DNA of 64,000 bases, taken from positions 9,455,508 through 9,519,507 of the forward strand of contig OX422192.1 in NCBI GenBank assembly GCA_949130485.1, in the 5' to 3' direction. This DNA is from Agelas oroides (taxonomy: Eukaryota > Porifera > Demospongiae > Agelasida > Agelasidae). The translations under genes were made by a program, and so were the position numbers. The notes beneath the pieces were generated by a model, which searched no databases, was not told the DNA's origin, and was given only the letters and a program-made list of their open reading frames with translations. The stretch's first letter is position 1; each line of letters begins with the position of its first letter. Below, piece after piece: positions 47,576-57,377 of the stretch.

Positions 47576-49258
47576 TCACATGAGGTTGGAACAACGCACC
47601 TCCCTTTCACTGACGCAGCCACGCAGACACTTACGTCTCCGGCCAGTTTTCCGTAACAGCTCCAGCATGTGCATCATTTGGGTCACTCGTGTGAGGTGGG
47701 TGTCCCAGCGATTGGTTATACTCTGCATGCCTTTGCTGCACCGAGGAGTGATGGTGGATGACAGTGAGGTTCGAAGGGTAAAGAAGGGATGGCAGCATCG
47801 GTGCCTGTTAGCCTGGTGTGTGTGTGAGAGAGAGAGCACATGATGATGTTCGTAAGGTGTTGTGTTATCTGTTTTGCCAGGGAAACTGGACAGCCAGATG
47901 CTTGTTGTTGCAAGTGTAGGCTCGTGAAGACAATATTGACCGTTCAGTGATAATGGTGCTTCACAGAGAGCTAATGCATCTACAACAACATCTACAAATT
48001 ATGACATCTAATCAAATCAAGATGTGAGTTTTTGGTGTACATACCCACTTCTTGTGCCAGAGTGCAATGCCTTCAAATATTTGACTGGGTGAACGGAACT
48101 GAGTGGAGTTGTAGAACCGCACACAGCCAGAAGCAGCCCATTTTTGCATATCACTCAGGAGACCATAGATCCAGATGGAATCCAGCAGGCGCAGATAGTC
48201 ACAGTACATTTTGCGGGCTTCCTTCTGCCAGGGAGAGCGATGATTGTCTGCATAACTTGATATTCATAGGCACTTAGAGAGTGCCCATAGTTTATTTGGC
48301 CAACAGGTGGTTGGTCAAAGCCCACTTAAAGCAGCTTAATTGCTCAATGGCTCACACGTTGCATGTACCGGGCTTCACGATAACATGCTCAAAACGAGCA
48401 GCCAAATATTCTACAGTCTAGTTGCTTGGTTGCTAAGCAACCCAGTGCTGGATAGTCTGCAGTGGAGTAGCCTGAGGCTGTGGAGTACATGCTTTACCAA
48501 CTGCAGAAAAGTGTACCATTCAGTTTGTCCTAGATGTCTCTACTATCTTAGACAACATCTCACCCGCTGTTTTTTGGAGAGAGAGCAGTTGGCACCCTTT
48601 TCCACAGCATTTGCCACAGAGTCTACCACAGAGTCTACCACAGAGTCTACCACAGAGCTCACCACTGGGCTCACCACTGGGCTCACCACTGGGCTTGCTG
48701 CCTCCTGGTACAGTTGCTCTCTGGCTTCCTGCACACACAGAGCATGGTCAGTATTCGTTGTGGAGTTGCTGTCAAGGAGCGCTGCAGCCTCTGTACAGCA
48801 GCCTGTCCAGGGCTGACTGCAGCACTGTGTGTGTGAGGGAAGTACTGGCATTTATTGTGTGTGTAGCATCTATACATATTGCACGGAGAAGCATGGTAAA
48901 TAGAGTTTGGTTCCCAGACCCTTCTAGCGCGCAAGGAAAGTTCACTCCACCTTTTCCGCTGTGAAGGGCCTGGAACTATGTCACACAAGCAACGGCATGT
49001 GAATATCGTTATCATACCATCGACGTGGGCCTATTTTCAAGCTCTTGGCGAGCATTTTTATAACGTTCTGCCAGTGTAAACAAAAGGCAGTGCACATACT
49101 TCAAACTTCAACTCCTCCAGACTCAGCGGTCTGTCCAACCTCGGCGGGACTCTTCGTTTGGCTCGCTGGGGTCGTCCGCCGGTGCCCTCCCGCAGCAGCA
49201 GCAGCAGTAGAACTAGTACAGCACCCATCACCGCGTTGCACTGCATCTTGCGAGTTGG
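47576..49258 (-). CDS. Unrecognised secreted cysteine-bearing protein
   Basis: Four exons on the minus strand are supported: ~49099-49258, ~48564-48735, ~48045-48230 and 47576-~47815. The start region has several Met codons (MRCESLHRR, MLPTRK, MQCNAVMG); the last, followed by AVLVLLLLLLREGTGG, makes a good signal peptide. The mature part has a basic stretch (RPQRAKRRVPPR, possible furin-type site), a repeat exon (VVSPVVSPVVSSVVDSVVDS), a conserved-looking exon EARKMYCDYLRLLDSIWIYG... CVRFYNSTQF with an NST sequon, and a Cys-containing end (RCCHPFF, RRKCLRGC, VRCSNLM). I do not recognise a family. Secretion is inferred from the signal peptide; exon 4 boundaries are the weakest part of the model. 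Confidence 0.55.
48600..48705 (-). repeat. In-frame 12-15 bp repeats in secreted-protein exon
   Basis: On the plus strand, cacagagtctac is repeated about four times and caccactgggct about four times, side by side. In the minus frame they encode VDSV and VVSP units. Copy-number change keeps the frame. Confidence 0.85.
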
Positions 49259-49442
49259 TAGCATTATTCTGCGGTGCAGCGACTCACAGCGCACCTATAT
49301 ATACTTCCGGTTTTAATAATATTCATTGAAAATTAAAAATGTTTTCATTGAAAATTAAATTTTAAAAACGTAACATGCCACGCTGCACGTATGTACCGCT
49401 AACCGTCCCACAGACAACACACAAACAACATACAGCCAACAG

Positions 49443-50036
49443 CTATAATGCAGTCGCTCTTGCTTCTAAGAGCTCTTGTAGTAGCTGAATGGACTTCACT
49501 ACATCCTTCCTGGCATGCCTCACTTGTGCTGATCCAAGTGTTTCTATGGTATCCAACTCCAACATGTATTGCATCAGAGTTTCCTCAAGAGTAACATACT
49601 CTGTGCTGCTCTTAAGGCCAGTAAATCGCTTTACTCTCTGACGTACGCCCTCCACTTTATCCTTCACCTGATCAATCCTTCCCAGCTTCTCTTGCAGCAC
49701 ATCTGCTGGCAACTCGCTAGGAGAGAGACCACCTGACTCGTGTTGTAGTCTTTCTCCCTCAGGTTGCCTTGCCTGGTGTGTGGTTGAGTGTACCACCTCT
49801 CTGTCCCACACTACTGGTGTGCTACTAACTCCTGGAGCTGGTTGAGGGAGAGCGGTGTAGCCTGAGGTGGGGAATCGAGGGTCATCCCATGTAGTGGTGC
49901 GGTGCACATGGTCCACAAAGAAAGGCCACCCAGTACAGGGGTCTATCTTCATCTCCCACTGTTCAGGTAGTGAGATATGGTACGGTACCTGTACACTGCC
50001 GGGGGCCATGTGCTGAAACTGAGTACCGGTGTCCAT
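49443..50036 (-). CDS. BAG3: BAG3-like co-chaperone, compact and intronless
   Basis: A nucleotide-exchange co-chaperone of HSP70 for selective autophagy. A single exon encodes 197 residues, against about 575 in human BAG3. Residues about 23-55 form a WW domain, [20 protein letters not shown] followed by [11 protein letters not shown]; the TGWPFFVDH signature is characteristic of BAG3. Residues about 115-195 form a BAG domain: [53 protein letters not shown], including the Arg/Asp-bearing third helix that contacts HSP70. The long central region with IPV small-heat-shock-binding motifs and PXXP repeats of vertebrates is reduced to about 55 residues, and no IPV is seen. The absence of introns contrasts with its neighbours. 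Confidence 0.9.
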   Translation of the reverse strand: MDTGTQFQHMAPGSVQVPYHISLPEQWEMKIDPCTGWPFFVDHVHRTTTWDDPRFPTSGYTALPQPAPGVSSTPVVWDREVVHSTTHQARQPEGERLQHESGGLSPSELPADVLQEKLGRIDQVKDKVEGVRQRVKRFTGLKSSTEYVTLEETLMQYMLELDTIETLGSAQVRHARKDVVKSIQLLQELLEARATAL

Positions 50037-50054
50037 AGTCAGTTGGCAACAATA

Positions 50055-50118
50055 TAGCCTCGTTCCCAGGCGCTCGAAATCGCTCGAAAAATTTTTTCGA
50101 GCGCCTGGGAACGAGGCT
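50055..50118. mobile_element. Palindromic MITE upstream of BAG3
   Basis: TAGCCTCGTTCCCAGGCGCT to AGCGCCTGGGAACGAGGCT, with a second inner palindrome (cgctcgaaatcgctcgaaaa / ttttttcgagcg). It starts 18 bp upstream of the BAG3 start codon, so it sits in the 5' leader or promoter. No 9-bp flanking duplication is visible. Confidence 0.75.
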
Positions 50119-50143
50119 GAACCGCCCGCGGGTGAGAAAGTAG

Positions 50144-50649
50144 TAGCCTCGTTCCCAGGCCTTCAATCACAGCTAACGCGGTGGAAGGCCTGGTAAAACT
50201 CCTACGTAGAATGACGTCGTGGACGTAAGGGTGGACGTAGGACTTTTGGAGGCGTGGTACTTTCAGTCTAGGAACTAAGCTAAAGCAGGCGCTATCGCGG
50301 ACAGGCGTTCAACAACGACAGAGCAGTACATGTGCCTGACAGATGCATAAAGGACGTCTGAAGCCAGGGAATACATGTACACAAAGGACATTTATTACCT
50401 GGCTTCACGGACGTCCTTTATGCATCTGTCAGGCGGCATCCTGAACCCGAGAAGTAACACCAGACTGTTCTGTCGTTGTTGAACGCCTGTCCGCGATAGC
50501 GCCTGCTTTAGCTTAGTTCCTAGACTGAAAGTACCACGCCTCCAAAAGTCCTACGTCCACCCTTACGTCCACCTGACGTCATTCTACGTAGGAGTTTTAC
50601 CAGGCCTTCCACCGCGTTAGCTGTGATTGAAGGCCTGGGAACGAGGCTA
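50144..50649. mobile_element. 506-bp near-perfect palindromic transposable element
   Basis: The ends are TAGCCTCGTTCCCAGGCCTT (50144) and its exact complement (to 50649), and the two halves pair almost throughout: for example acgcggtggaaggcctggta against taccaggccttccaccgcgt near the ends, and cctttatgcatctgtcagg near the centre. Flanks agaaagtag (50135-50143) and agaaagtag (50650-50658) are an exact 9-bp target duplication. It is the longest member of this family in the window and lies between BAG3 (-) and LIN52 (+). No coding capacity. Confidence 0.9.
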
Positions 50650-50701
50650 AGAAAGTAGGGGAATCCCCAGAAGGGCGCGGTTTATATGCATCGATATCGC
50701 G

Positions 50702-51497
50702 ATGGCGGTAGAGCGGGACACGGAGTCTCTGGTCTCTACAGAGCGTCTCAGCTGCGACTCTCCAGTGATGTGGCCGGACCACAACTTCTGTGAGTGACCA
50801 GAGTTTTCGACTGACCTACATAACTACGTAACGTAGTCCAGAATACAGTCAGTTCCTTGATATATAGGGATGCGTACGTACATGTACTTACATTGATACC
50901 TTACGCACTGGCGATCAGATGTATCATTGCATCTCATCTTTTTCTCTCTTGCAGTCGGGGACTTCAATCCGCTGGTGAGTAACAGAGTATGTTGTGTAGA
51001 GTTGAATCTTGTGTTGTAGCCTCACAGCGTAGACAAGTAGTCTTGTTCTTTTCTCCTCAGCACCTTTCTCCTGCGCCCCCCAAGTGGTTGGTGGAAGTAC
51101 AGCGGGATGACTACCGTATGATCAATGGTATAAATGATTTCCTAGTGATCAGTGAGGTGATTACAGGTGGATTATATAGTACACAACAGTGCTTTCCTTC
51201 TGCTCAGAGTTTGCCAGCCTCACGCACTCTCAGCTGATGGAGAAGGTCCGAGCTCTGCAGAACCTGGCCTACCAGTTGGGGGTGGAAGAAGGTGAGGACC
51301 AGGAGCACTGTACTACTAATACTCAGTGGCACACAGCAACTGATCACTAGCTATATATATAGATGAGGACTCTGTTCTCTACTGCAGCCAAGCAGATGAG
51401 TCGTGGCAAGTGTCTGAACGTGTTTGAGCCGACAGACCAGGATGAAGTTCAACTAGCACCCAAGAGCAAACGAGTGAAACTCAAACGAACACACTAG
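50702..51497 (+). CDS. LIN52: LIN52, MuvB/DREAM complex subunit
   Basis: Subunit of the MuvB core that binds p107/p130 to repress, or B-MYB to activate, cell-cycle genes. Five exons (50702-50789, 50955-50974, 51061-51127, 51208-51291, 51388-51497) give 122 residues, near the 116 of human LIN52. The N-terminus has SLVSTERLS, matching the LxSxExL pocket-protein-binding motif whose Ser is the DYRK1A site; the Ser is kept. Then follow VMWPDHNF, PPKWLVEVQRDDYRMI, SLTHSQLMEKVRALQNLAYQLGVEEAKQMSRGKCLNV, all closely matching the family. The C-terminus adds a basic KSKRVKLKRTH. Exon 2 is only 20 bp. The gene follows the 506-bp palindromic element by 52 bp. Confidence 0.92.
50955..50974 (+). other. 20-bp microexon of LIN52
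   Basis: Bounded by cttgcag and gtgagt, it supplies the residues (F)GDFNPL and preserves the frame (88 + 20 bp are a multiple of three together). Confidence 0.8.
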
Positions 51498-51631
51498 CCT
51501 CATAGGATCACACTGTCAAACTCTGTCACTGTATCATACAATTATATTACAGAATCCAAGCCCTGCGGCTCATAAATTAGATATGTTCATAAATAACACA
51601 CAGTAATGACAATGCACATGAGAATGAGGGG

Positions 51632-53547
51632 TCACCACGCAACCACCTTAGTCCATAGAAAGGAAATGCTCCCTCCAACCAACAGTCCTCCTGACAAGAA
51701 GAAGGCCATGATAGTGGAGGCTGTCTCACGCTGATCTGAAGGAACAGACCTACACAGAAGATGGCACACAACACTGTCAGACTTGCTACTATAACAACGG
51801 GGCTACCATGGGGGGCCTATTCCCTTACTGTGGTGCTGCTACCATGGCAACAGAGCTGAGGTAGCCATTGCTAATGGCAAACAGGAGGTTGAACACAACT
51901 GGGAAGACGTCACAGTTGAAGACGAGAGGGATGGTCCGCTTTCCAGCCACCATCACATTGCACAGGAGAAACAGGGGTACAAAACTCACTCGCAGTGTGG
52001 ACAGCAGTAGCAACACAAAGGGGTTCTTGCCAACCTGCACAACAACACAAACCATGACTATGTTAAAGGTCAGAGTGCAAAGGTCATGGACACTGTACAT
52101 ACCATGATCCAGTGTGTTATAAATCTCCCCACAAAGTCTGCAACATTGAACAGCAAGAAGCACACAAGGGGAGTAAAGTATGTGCCTGTGGGGGAGAAAG
52201 CACCAGAGACTAACATATGAGCAATGTTGTTAGTGTCTGTTCCTTACTAGTCCACTGGGAGGTGTTGCGGTCTGGGGAGGTCGACTGGATATGAGACAGA
52301 ATGGCTGGAAACAGAGACAGGGTGACAGCAAACACGAGGAACACACTCACAGCATACAGCCATATCTGGAGGAGAGGAGAGAGCATGGTACACACGGTTG
52401 TGTAAACGGCCTGTTAGCCAAACATGAGTTGTTAGCTTACTCAAAGTGGCCTTACTTTACAAAATATTGTCCTGAATGGGGGTGCAGTATTCACAGTTTT
52501 AACATTCACTGAAGCACGAACAGCTGTGTGTGTTGATGCATGTGCAAGGGGCAAAATTTGGGGTAACAGTCAAAATTTCACATGAATGTGAGCATACACA
52601 GTACCTGCTTCTTGCTTGGCTTTCTGAGTCTTGACGCTGGTTTGAGATAAGTAGTACTGGACAAACCTCTGAAGGAGGGAGGAAGAGAGTTTGCTCAACT
52701 GCAGAGTGGGGGGGAAAGGGGACTCACCAGTCGAATCAAGGGTAAGAAGGAGATGATGCAAAGAAGAATGACAGCGACAGCCGTGGAGAAATAGCCCAAG
52801 GTACTGTCTGTAATGTCAGTGGCTGCTGCAGTGAAAAGGATGTTGACAAGAGCAGCAAAAATGCCGGCACAGGCCTGACCGCTCATCACAATTGAGGTGT
52901 ACTTCATTGGGAGGACTCCAGCAAATCCAAATGTGCTGCTCTGAAACACAGAGGAAGCCACTGTATGTGTGTGTGGTGGGATACTAGTTATGGCTTTATA
53001 ATGACCTCAGCTTTGAGCTCAGAGTGAAGCCCTAAAATTGTTTATCTAAGTAAACAGGGGAAGAGAGAGTGATTTGGTCTAGCTCACTGTTCATGACAAT
53101 GACGGTAATGAGAGTCACTGCAAAGAATGCGTCCACCCCTGCAGAAAGGGAGGACAGTTCTCACAGAGTTACAGACACGAGGAACTGGCTCTCGGCAGAC
53201 TCACAGCGGGTGGTACATATTCCAACAAAAACTGTAGTGACCACAAACAACACCAGCATGATCAGTAGGGCCAGGACCATCCTGTACTTGTAGTGTACCC
53301 TGTGAGGAGGGAGTGGGAGGAGAGAGAGGAGTGAGGGATGGAAGAGGAAAAAGGAAGGGGGTGAGGGGGGTAGCTCTTACTTGCTCTGAAGCCAGACATT
53401 GATGCCTCCCATGACAAAGATAGGAAGCATTGAGGCCACTGAAAAATAGTTCTCAAAGGTGTCTTGAAATCCATAGCAAGAAGAATTGGCCACGTCTCGA
53501 CATGTAAACTTGTTCTTAAAGTACTGAAAGTGTGCGTGTGTGAGGTA
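51632..53547 (-). CDS. Equilibrative nucleoside transporter (SLC29), partial
   Basis: Facilitates nucleoside movement across membranes. Exons on the minus strand: ~53381-53525, ~53204-53300, ~53089-53140, ~52728-52940, ~52603-52672, ~52250-52367, ~52103-52187, ~51829-52035 and 51632-~51748. Membrane segments appear in family order: ENYFSVASMLPIFVMGGINV, MVLALLIMLVLFVVTTVFVG, then STFGFAGVLPMKYTSIVMSGQACAG (characteristic ENT TM5 Gly-rich motif, cut here: FGFAGVLPMKYT and MSGQACAG), FFPAILSH-like LFPAILSHI, FNVADFVGR (the conserved FN-x-x-D-x-x-GR), RVSFVPLFLLCN and FAISNGYLSSV (conserved SNGY). The N-terminal segment(s) are missing in the adjoining 200-N gap. Which ENT paralogue it is cannot be decided. 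Confidence 0.9.
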
Positions 53548-53747
53548 NNNNNNNNNNNNNNNNNNNNNNNNNNNNNNNNNNNNNNNNNNNNNNNNNNNNN
53601 NNNNNNNNNNNNNNNNNNNNNNNNNNNNNNNNNNNNNNNNNNNNNNNNNNNNNNNNNNNNNNNNNNNNNNNNNNNNNNNNNNNNNNNNNNNNNNNNNNNN
53701 NNNNNNNNNNNNNNNNNNNNNNNNNNNNNNNNNNNNNNNNNNNNNNN
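53548..53747. other. Assembly gap of exactly 200 N
   Basis: Second placeholder gap. The ENT gene's 5' exon(s) should lie in or beyond it. Confidence 0.98.
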
Positions 53748-54016
53748 TACAGTTCACTAAAGCTGTGAGTAGGCTATTTGTAGTGTAGCTGTAAGTAGGC
53801 AGCTGAATGCAGCGCCTTACCTACGTGGTGTTCATAAGTCTTGCCCGATGCCGCGGGGGGAAAAGACCGTGCCAGTCATGCCCGCTCGCTTGTGTACTCT
53901 CGCTTCCAGACCAATGACCGTGGTCTTTGGTCTGGGAACGAGACTTCATGTGCGCATGCGTACAAAATTAGAAAATGGCGTCCTAAGCAACGGACAGCAG
54001 CCTCAGAGTGTTGTGA

Positions 54017-54115
54017 ATGGCTTTTATTGACCAGGGTGAATTTGAAGCTATGAAGACGCTGAGTGGTCGTAGAGCTCTGCGCTGTGATAAGCATCAGTTT
54101 CGTGCTAAAATGACG
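54017..54115 (+). CDS. Candidate first exon of an unknown gene
   Basis: ATG at 54017 opens 33 codons (MAFIDQGEFEAMKTLSGRRA...) ending at a good donor, atgacg|gtgagt. No downstream exon could be joined in the next 4 kb, which is repeat-rich. It may be a real first exon with a distant second exon, or chance. No recognised motif. Confidence 0.25.
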
Positions 54116-54119
54116 GTGA

Positions 54120-55580
54120 GTACTTAAACAGTTTGCGAGATATCGTTGTTTGAACAAAAGTCGTAACAAGAAAGAAAAATTGCACTTTTGCTATCGCACA
54201 CTTTTGAGTTTAGCTGTCTTCTGCGTGGCTTTTGGCCACTTATATGAGTCTTGCTGATCACAAAGGCACTCAAAGAGGAGGCATGGGCGCTTAAATAAGC
54301 TTTTAGCGTGTTTGTGGTGAAGTTATACGGCTTTTGCTTAAGTATTGCATATATTGCACGTCGGCGCCATCCCTACATAGAGGGTCTACCGACTCTCTGA
54401 TGATTATACATAGGACATGTTGATCTTCCTCTTATAACCCAGAATAGCATGCAGCTGTATACACAGCCTTTGCCATTCTGTAATTCTACTTGATGCAAGA
54501 TCTATGGAGTCTACTCTCAAAAGCCACATGTAGAAAGTGCTGATCAGTGGAAATTTGGTCAAAAACTTGATACTATATGTACAGTATGGCATATGGTCTA
54601 CTTTACTTACCTCAACTTTTCCCAAACTCCATTTGTTGAAATATATGGAAAATTTGCAACCAACTGGGATGCTTGGGTCTTTTTGTAGTCTTTAAAGTGA
54701 TTTGCAAATGATTGTGGCTCTCCATTGAAAACCAACTCACCATCCCTGAGTGATAATGACAAACACATTGTAAGTGGAAGTATAGTAGGTCATGAAAGCC
54801 CTATCTTACTTCTTTGCTAGACTCGTTCCCAGGCCCTGCCCAGCTTTCTGCCGCTTGCAGTACGGAAAAGCGGGGAGAGCCTGGCATCTTTTCTCACGTG
54901 AGCATGACATAATCGGAAAAAGGTGAAAACTTTCAGAACAAACAGGCTGCGTTTCACTTATTGTTCAACATTGATATCAAACACAACCAGCAATTTCATA
55001 GGCTTAAACACACTTTTCCATGAAAGAAACAGCTTTGCTGCAAGATGACATGTAAGCTAGAATTTATGCTGCCCCAAGTTCGACAAACTATATACTGCTG
55101 ACCTTCCTAGTTCATTGCTGTGTGTGATAAATGGCATTATCTTCTTTGGGAATAAAGTGTATTGACAAAACATGGCCTGACGATCATGTAAAGCCCAAGA
55201 TTGTCAACTGTAGATGAGCAGACTCTTATGGAAAGTACATTGTGCAGTGAGGCAGTCAGTAATTGGTTTCACCCGTACACTTGCTACAACTCGACCGGAT
55301 GTGCTATTTATAGTACACGTGGGAGATTCTGCTTTCACCACGGCTAGAATAGGAAGTTACACGCTCTTCCTCCTCCCTCCCAAATAAAAATGATGTCATC
55401 ATGCGCTCTTGCCCAGTACCAGTACAGTAGCCAATACCCATGCAGCCACCATACTTGTAAATTCAGAAAGTGCCAGGCCTTCTCCCAATTTTTCTCTACA
55501 TCTGTGAGAGAAAATCTGGGAGTGGCCTGGGAACGACGCTAGGTGGAATGTTCATTGCTCCTTCTGGCCTCTGTATTGGT
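54120..55580. other. Gene-free stretch with MITE-like fragments
   Basis: No exon seen. Two diverged palindromic fragments of the TCGTTCCCAGGC family lie at about 54828-54888 and 55473-55540 (tgccaggccttctccca ... gggagtggcctgggaacg). Confidence 0.5.
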
Positions 55581-55599
55581 TATGAAATCCTTGTAAATG

Positions 55600-56300
55600 T
55601 AATTACATAATGACAAAAGTGACACACAGAAAGACATACGCAAGAGGTGGGACAAGGTCTTTCTTCCCAGGAACTGAGCTCCAGGCAGCTCTCAGCCAGG
55701 AAGCTCTCGGCCAGGCAGCTCTCAGGTTTTCCAGCCTGTGTATTTTTGTAGCTTGGTGTAATTACATGTAATGACAAAAGTGACACACAGAAAGACATAC
55801 GCAAGAGGTGGGGCAAGGTCTTTCTTCCCAGGAACTGAGCTCCAGACAGATCTCGGCCTAGCAGCTCTCGGCCAGGCAGCTCTTGGCCAGGCAGCTCTCA
55901 GGTTTTCCAGCCTGTGTATTTTTGCAGCTTGGTGTAATTATATGTAATGACAAAAGTGACACACAGAAAGACATACGTAAGAGGTGGGACAAGGTCTTTC
56001 TTCCCAGGAACTGAGCTCCAGGCAGCTCTCAGCCAGGAAGCTCTCGGCCAGGCAGCTCTCGGCCAGGCAGCTCTCGGCCAGGCAGCTCTCAGGTTTTTCA
56101 GCCTGTGTATTTTTGTAGCTTGGTGTAATCACATGTAATGACAAAAGTGACACATAGAAAGACATACGTAAGAGGTGGGGCAAGGTCTTTCTTCCCAGGA
56201 ACTGAGCTCCAGGCAGCTCACGGCCAGGCAGCTCTCAGGTTTTCCAGCCTGTGTATTTTTGCAGCTTGGTGTAATTACATGTAATGACAAAAGTGACACA
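55600..56300. repeat. Nested satellite: 146-bp core plus variable 15-bp subrepeats
   Basis: The anchor gacaaaagtgacacac recurs at 55612, 55773, 55949, 56140 and 56286, giving monomers of 161, 176, 191 and 146 bp. These differ by exact multiples of 15, the length of the internal cagctctcggccagg unit, whose number varies from monomer to monomer. The open frames on both strands are repeat-coded. Confidence 0.92.
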
Positions 56301-56325
56301 CAGAAAGACATATACCGTAGTGTCC

Positions 56326-56857
56326 TACAAATATGCCCCCCCCTTTTGCAACCTTAGCCTTAGTACAAAGCGCAGGGGGGACTTATACACGGGATGTGAC
56401 ATTTTCTCTCGCGATTACGCACTTCCTTCCGGTGCCCCGCCCACAAATTCGTGTCCAGATAGAAGACAACGCCTTTGTAGTTGCTATCTGGAAGGATGTT
56501 ATTTATACATGTGGCAGTCCATGTAGAAATCGAAGGTTATTCCATCGTGTATTTCGATTGCATTGCTGCGCCATATCGCTGAACTTCCGTTAAGGGTGGG
56601 GTCCATACGTGCTTTGTAGATGCATGAATATCTAATAATCTATGAAGCGCATATGAACCCCGCCCTTAACGGCACAGCGATGCGATTGAAATACGCGACG
56701 GAAAAACCTTCGATTTCTACACGGAACTGCCACACATAGTATTTTGCAAACAGCCATATATCATTGAGGGGGCTTATGCACGGGATAAAAATACCTCTGC
56801 AAGACTTTGCGCTAAAAATGCAGGGGGGGGGGGATATTTGCGGGACACTACAGTACA
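56326..56857. mobile_element. Foldback element with nested inverted repeats
   Basis: Outer ends: gtagtgtcctacaaatatgc plus a C-run at the left and gatatttgcgggacactac at the right. Inner arms: gtggcagtccatgtagaaatcgaaggtt (in part) at about 56512-56600 pair with aaccttcgatttctacacgg at about 56684-56735. The whole is about 530 bp with no coding capacity. It interrupts the end of the nested satellite. Confidence 0.75.
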
Positions 56858-57377
56858 TGAGGTGGGCCAAGGTCCACAAATCCTCCTTTCCCAGGCCCAG
56901 GAATGAGTCCTTCCACTCTAAGACCTGAAGTATGTAAATTGAACATGACATCATGTCCAGAGTCCCTAGCAGCCATCTTCACTATATAGGATTCAATGGT
57001 CATGCAAGAGATGTTTGAAATTTGCGTGCCTGATGATAGTGCCATTTAATTCTATTTATGCACCTACCCAGTGAAAGTTTGAAGCCAGCACGTGTTATGA
57101 TGCGGGAATCGTGGATCTACAACGTTGCTGGAGCGAGTTACGAGGTGATGAAAGTATCGGTTTGTATACGAGAGATGCAGTGAGAGTGCCAGTTGTGGCA
57201 GCTGCTACCTGTGAACGTGCTGCAGGGAGAGTGTATTCTAATTGCGTAATTTTCTACAAAAAAGTGATCCTAGGCTTAGGTATGTATAATAATTCTGCAT
57301 GAGATTACATGTCAGGGATACATACAATAGCATACATGTCGCTAATACATGGTATGTACCCATCTAATATTACACAG

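Noticed and set aside
55580..56250. Related small proteins with ESCLAES repeats
   Set aside because: They are translations of the nested satellite; the 15-bp subrepeat is open in the frame by chance.
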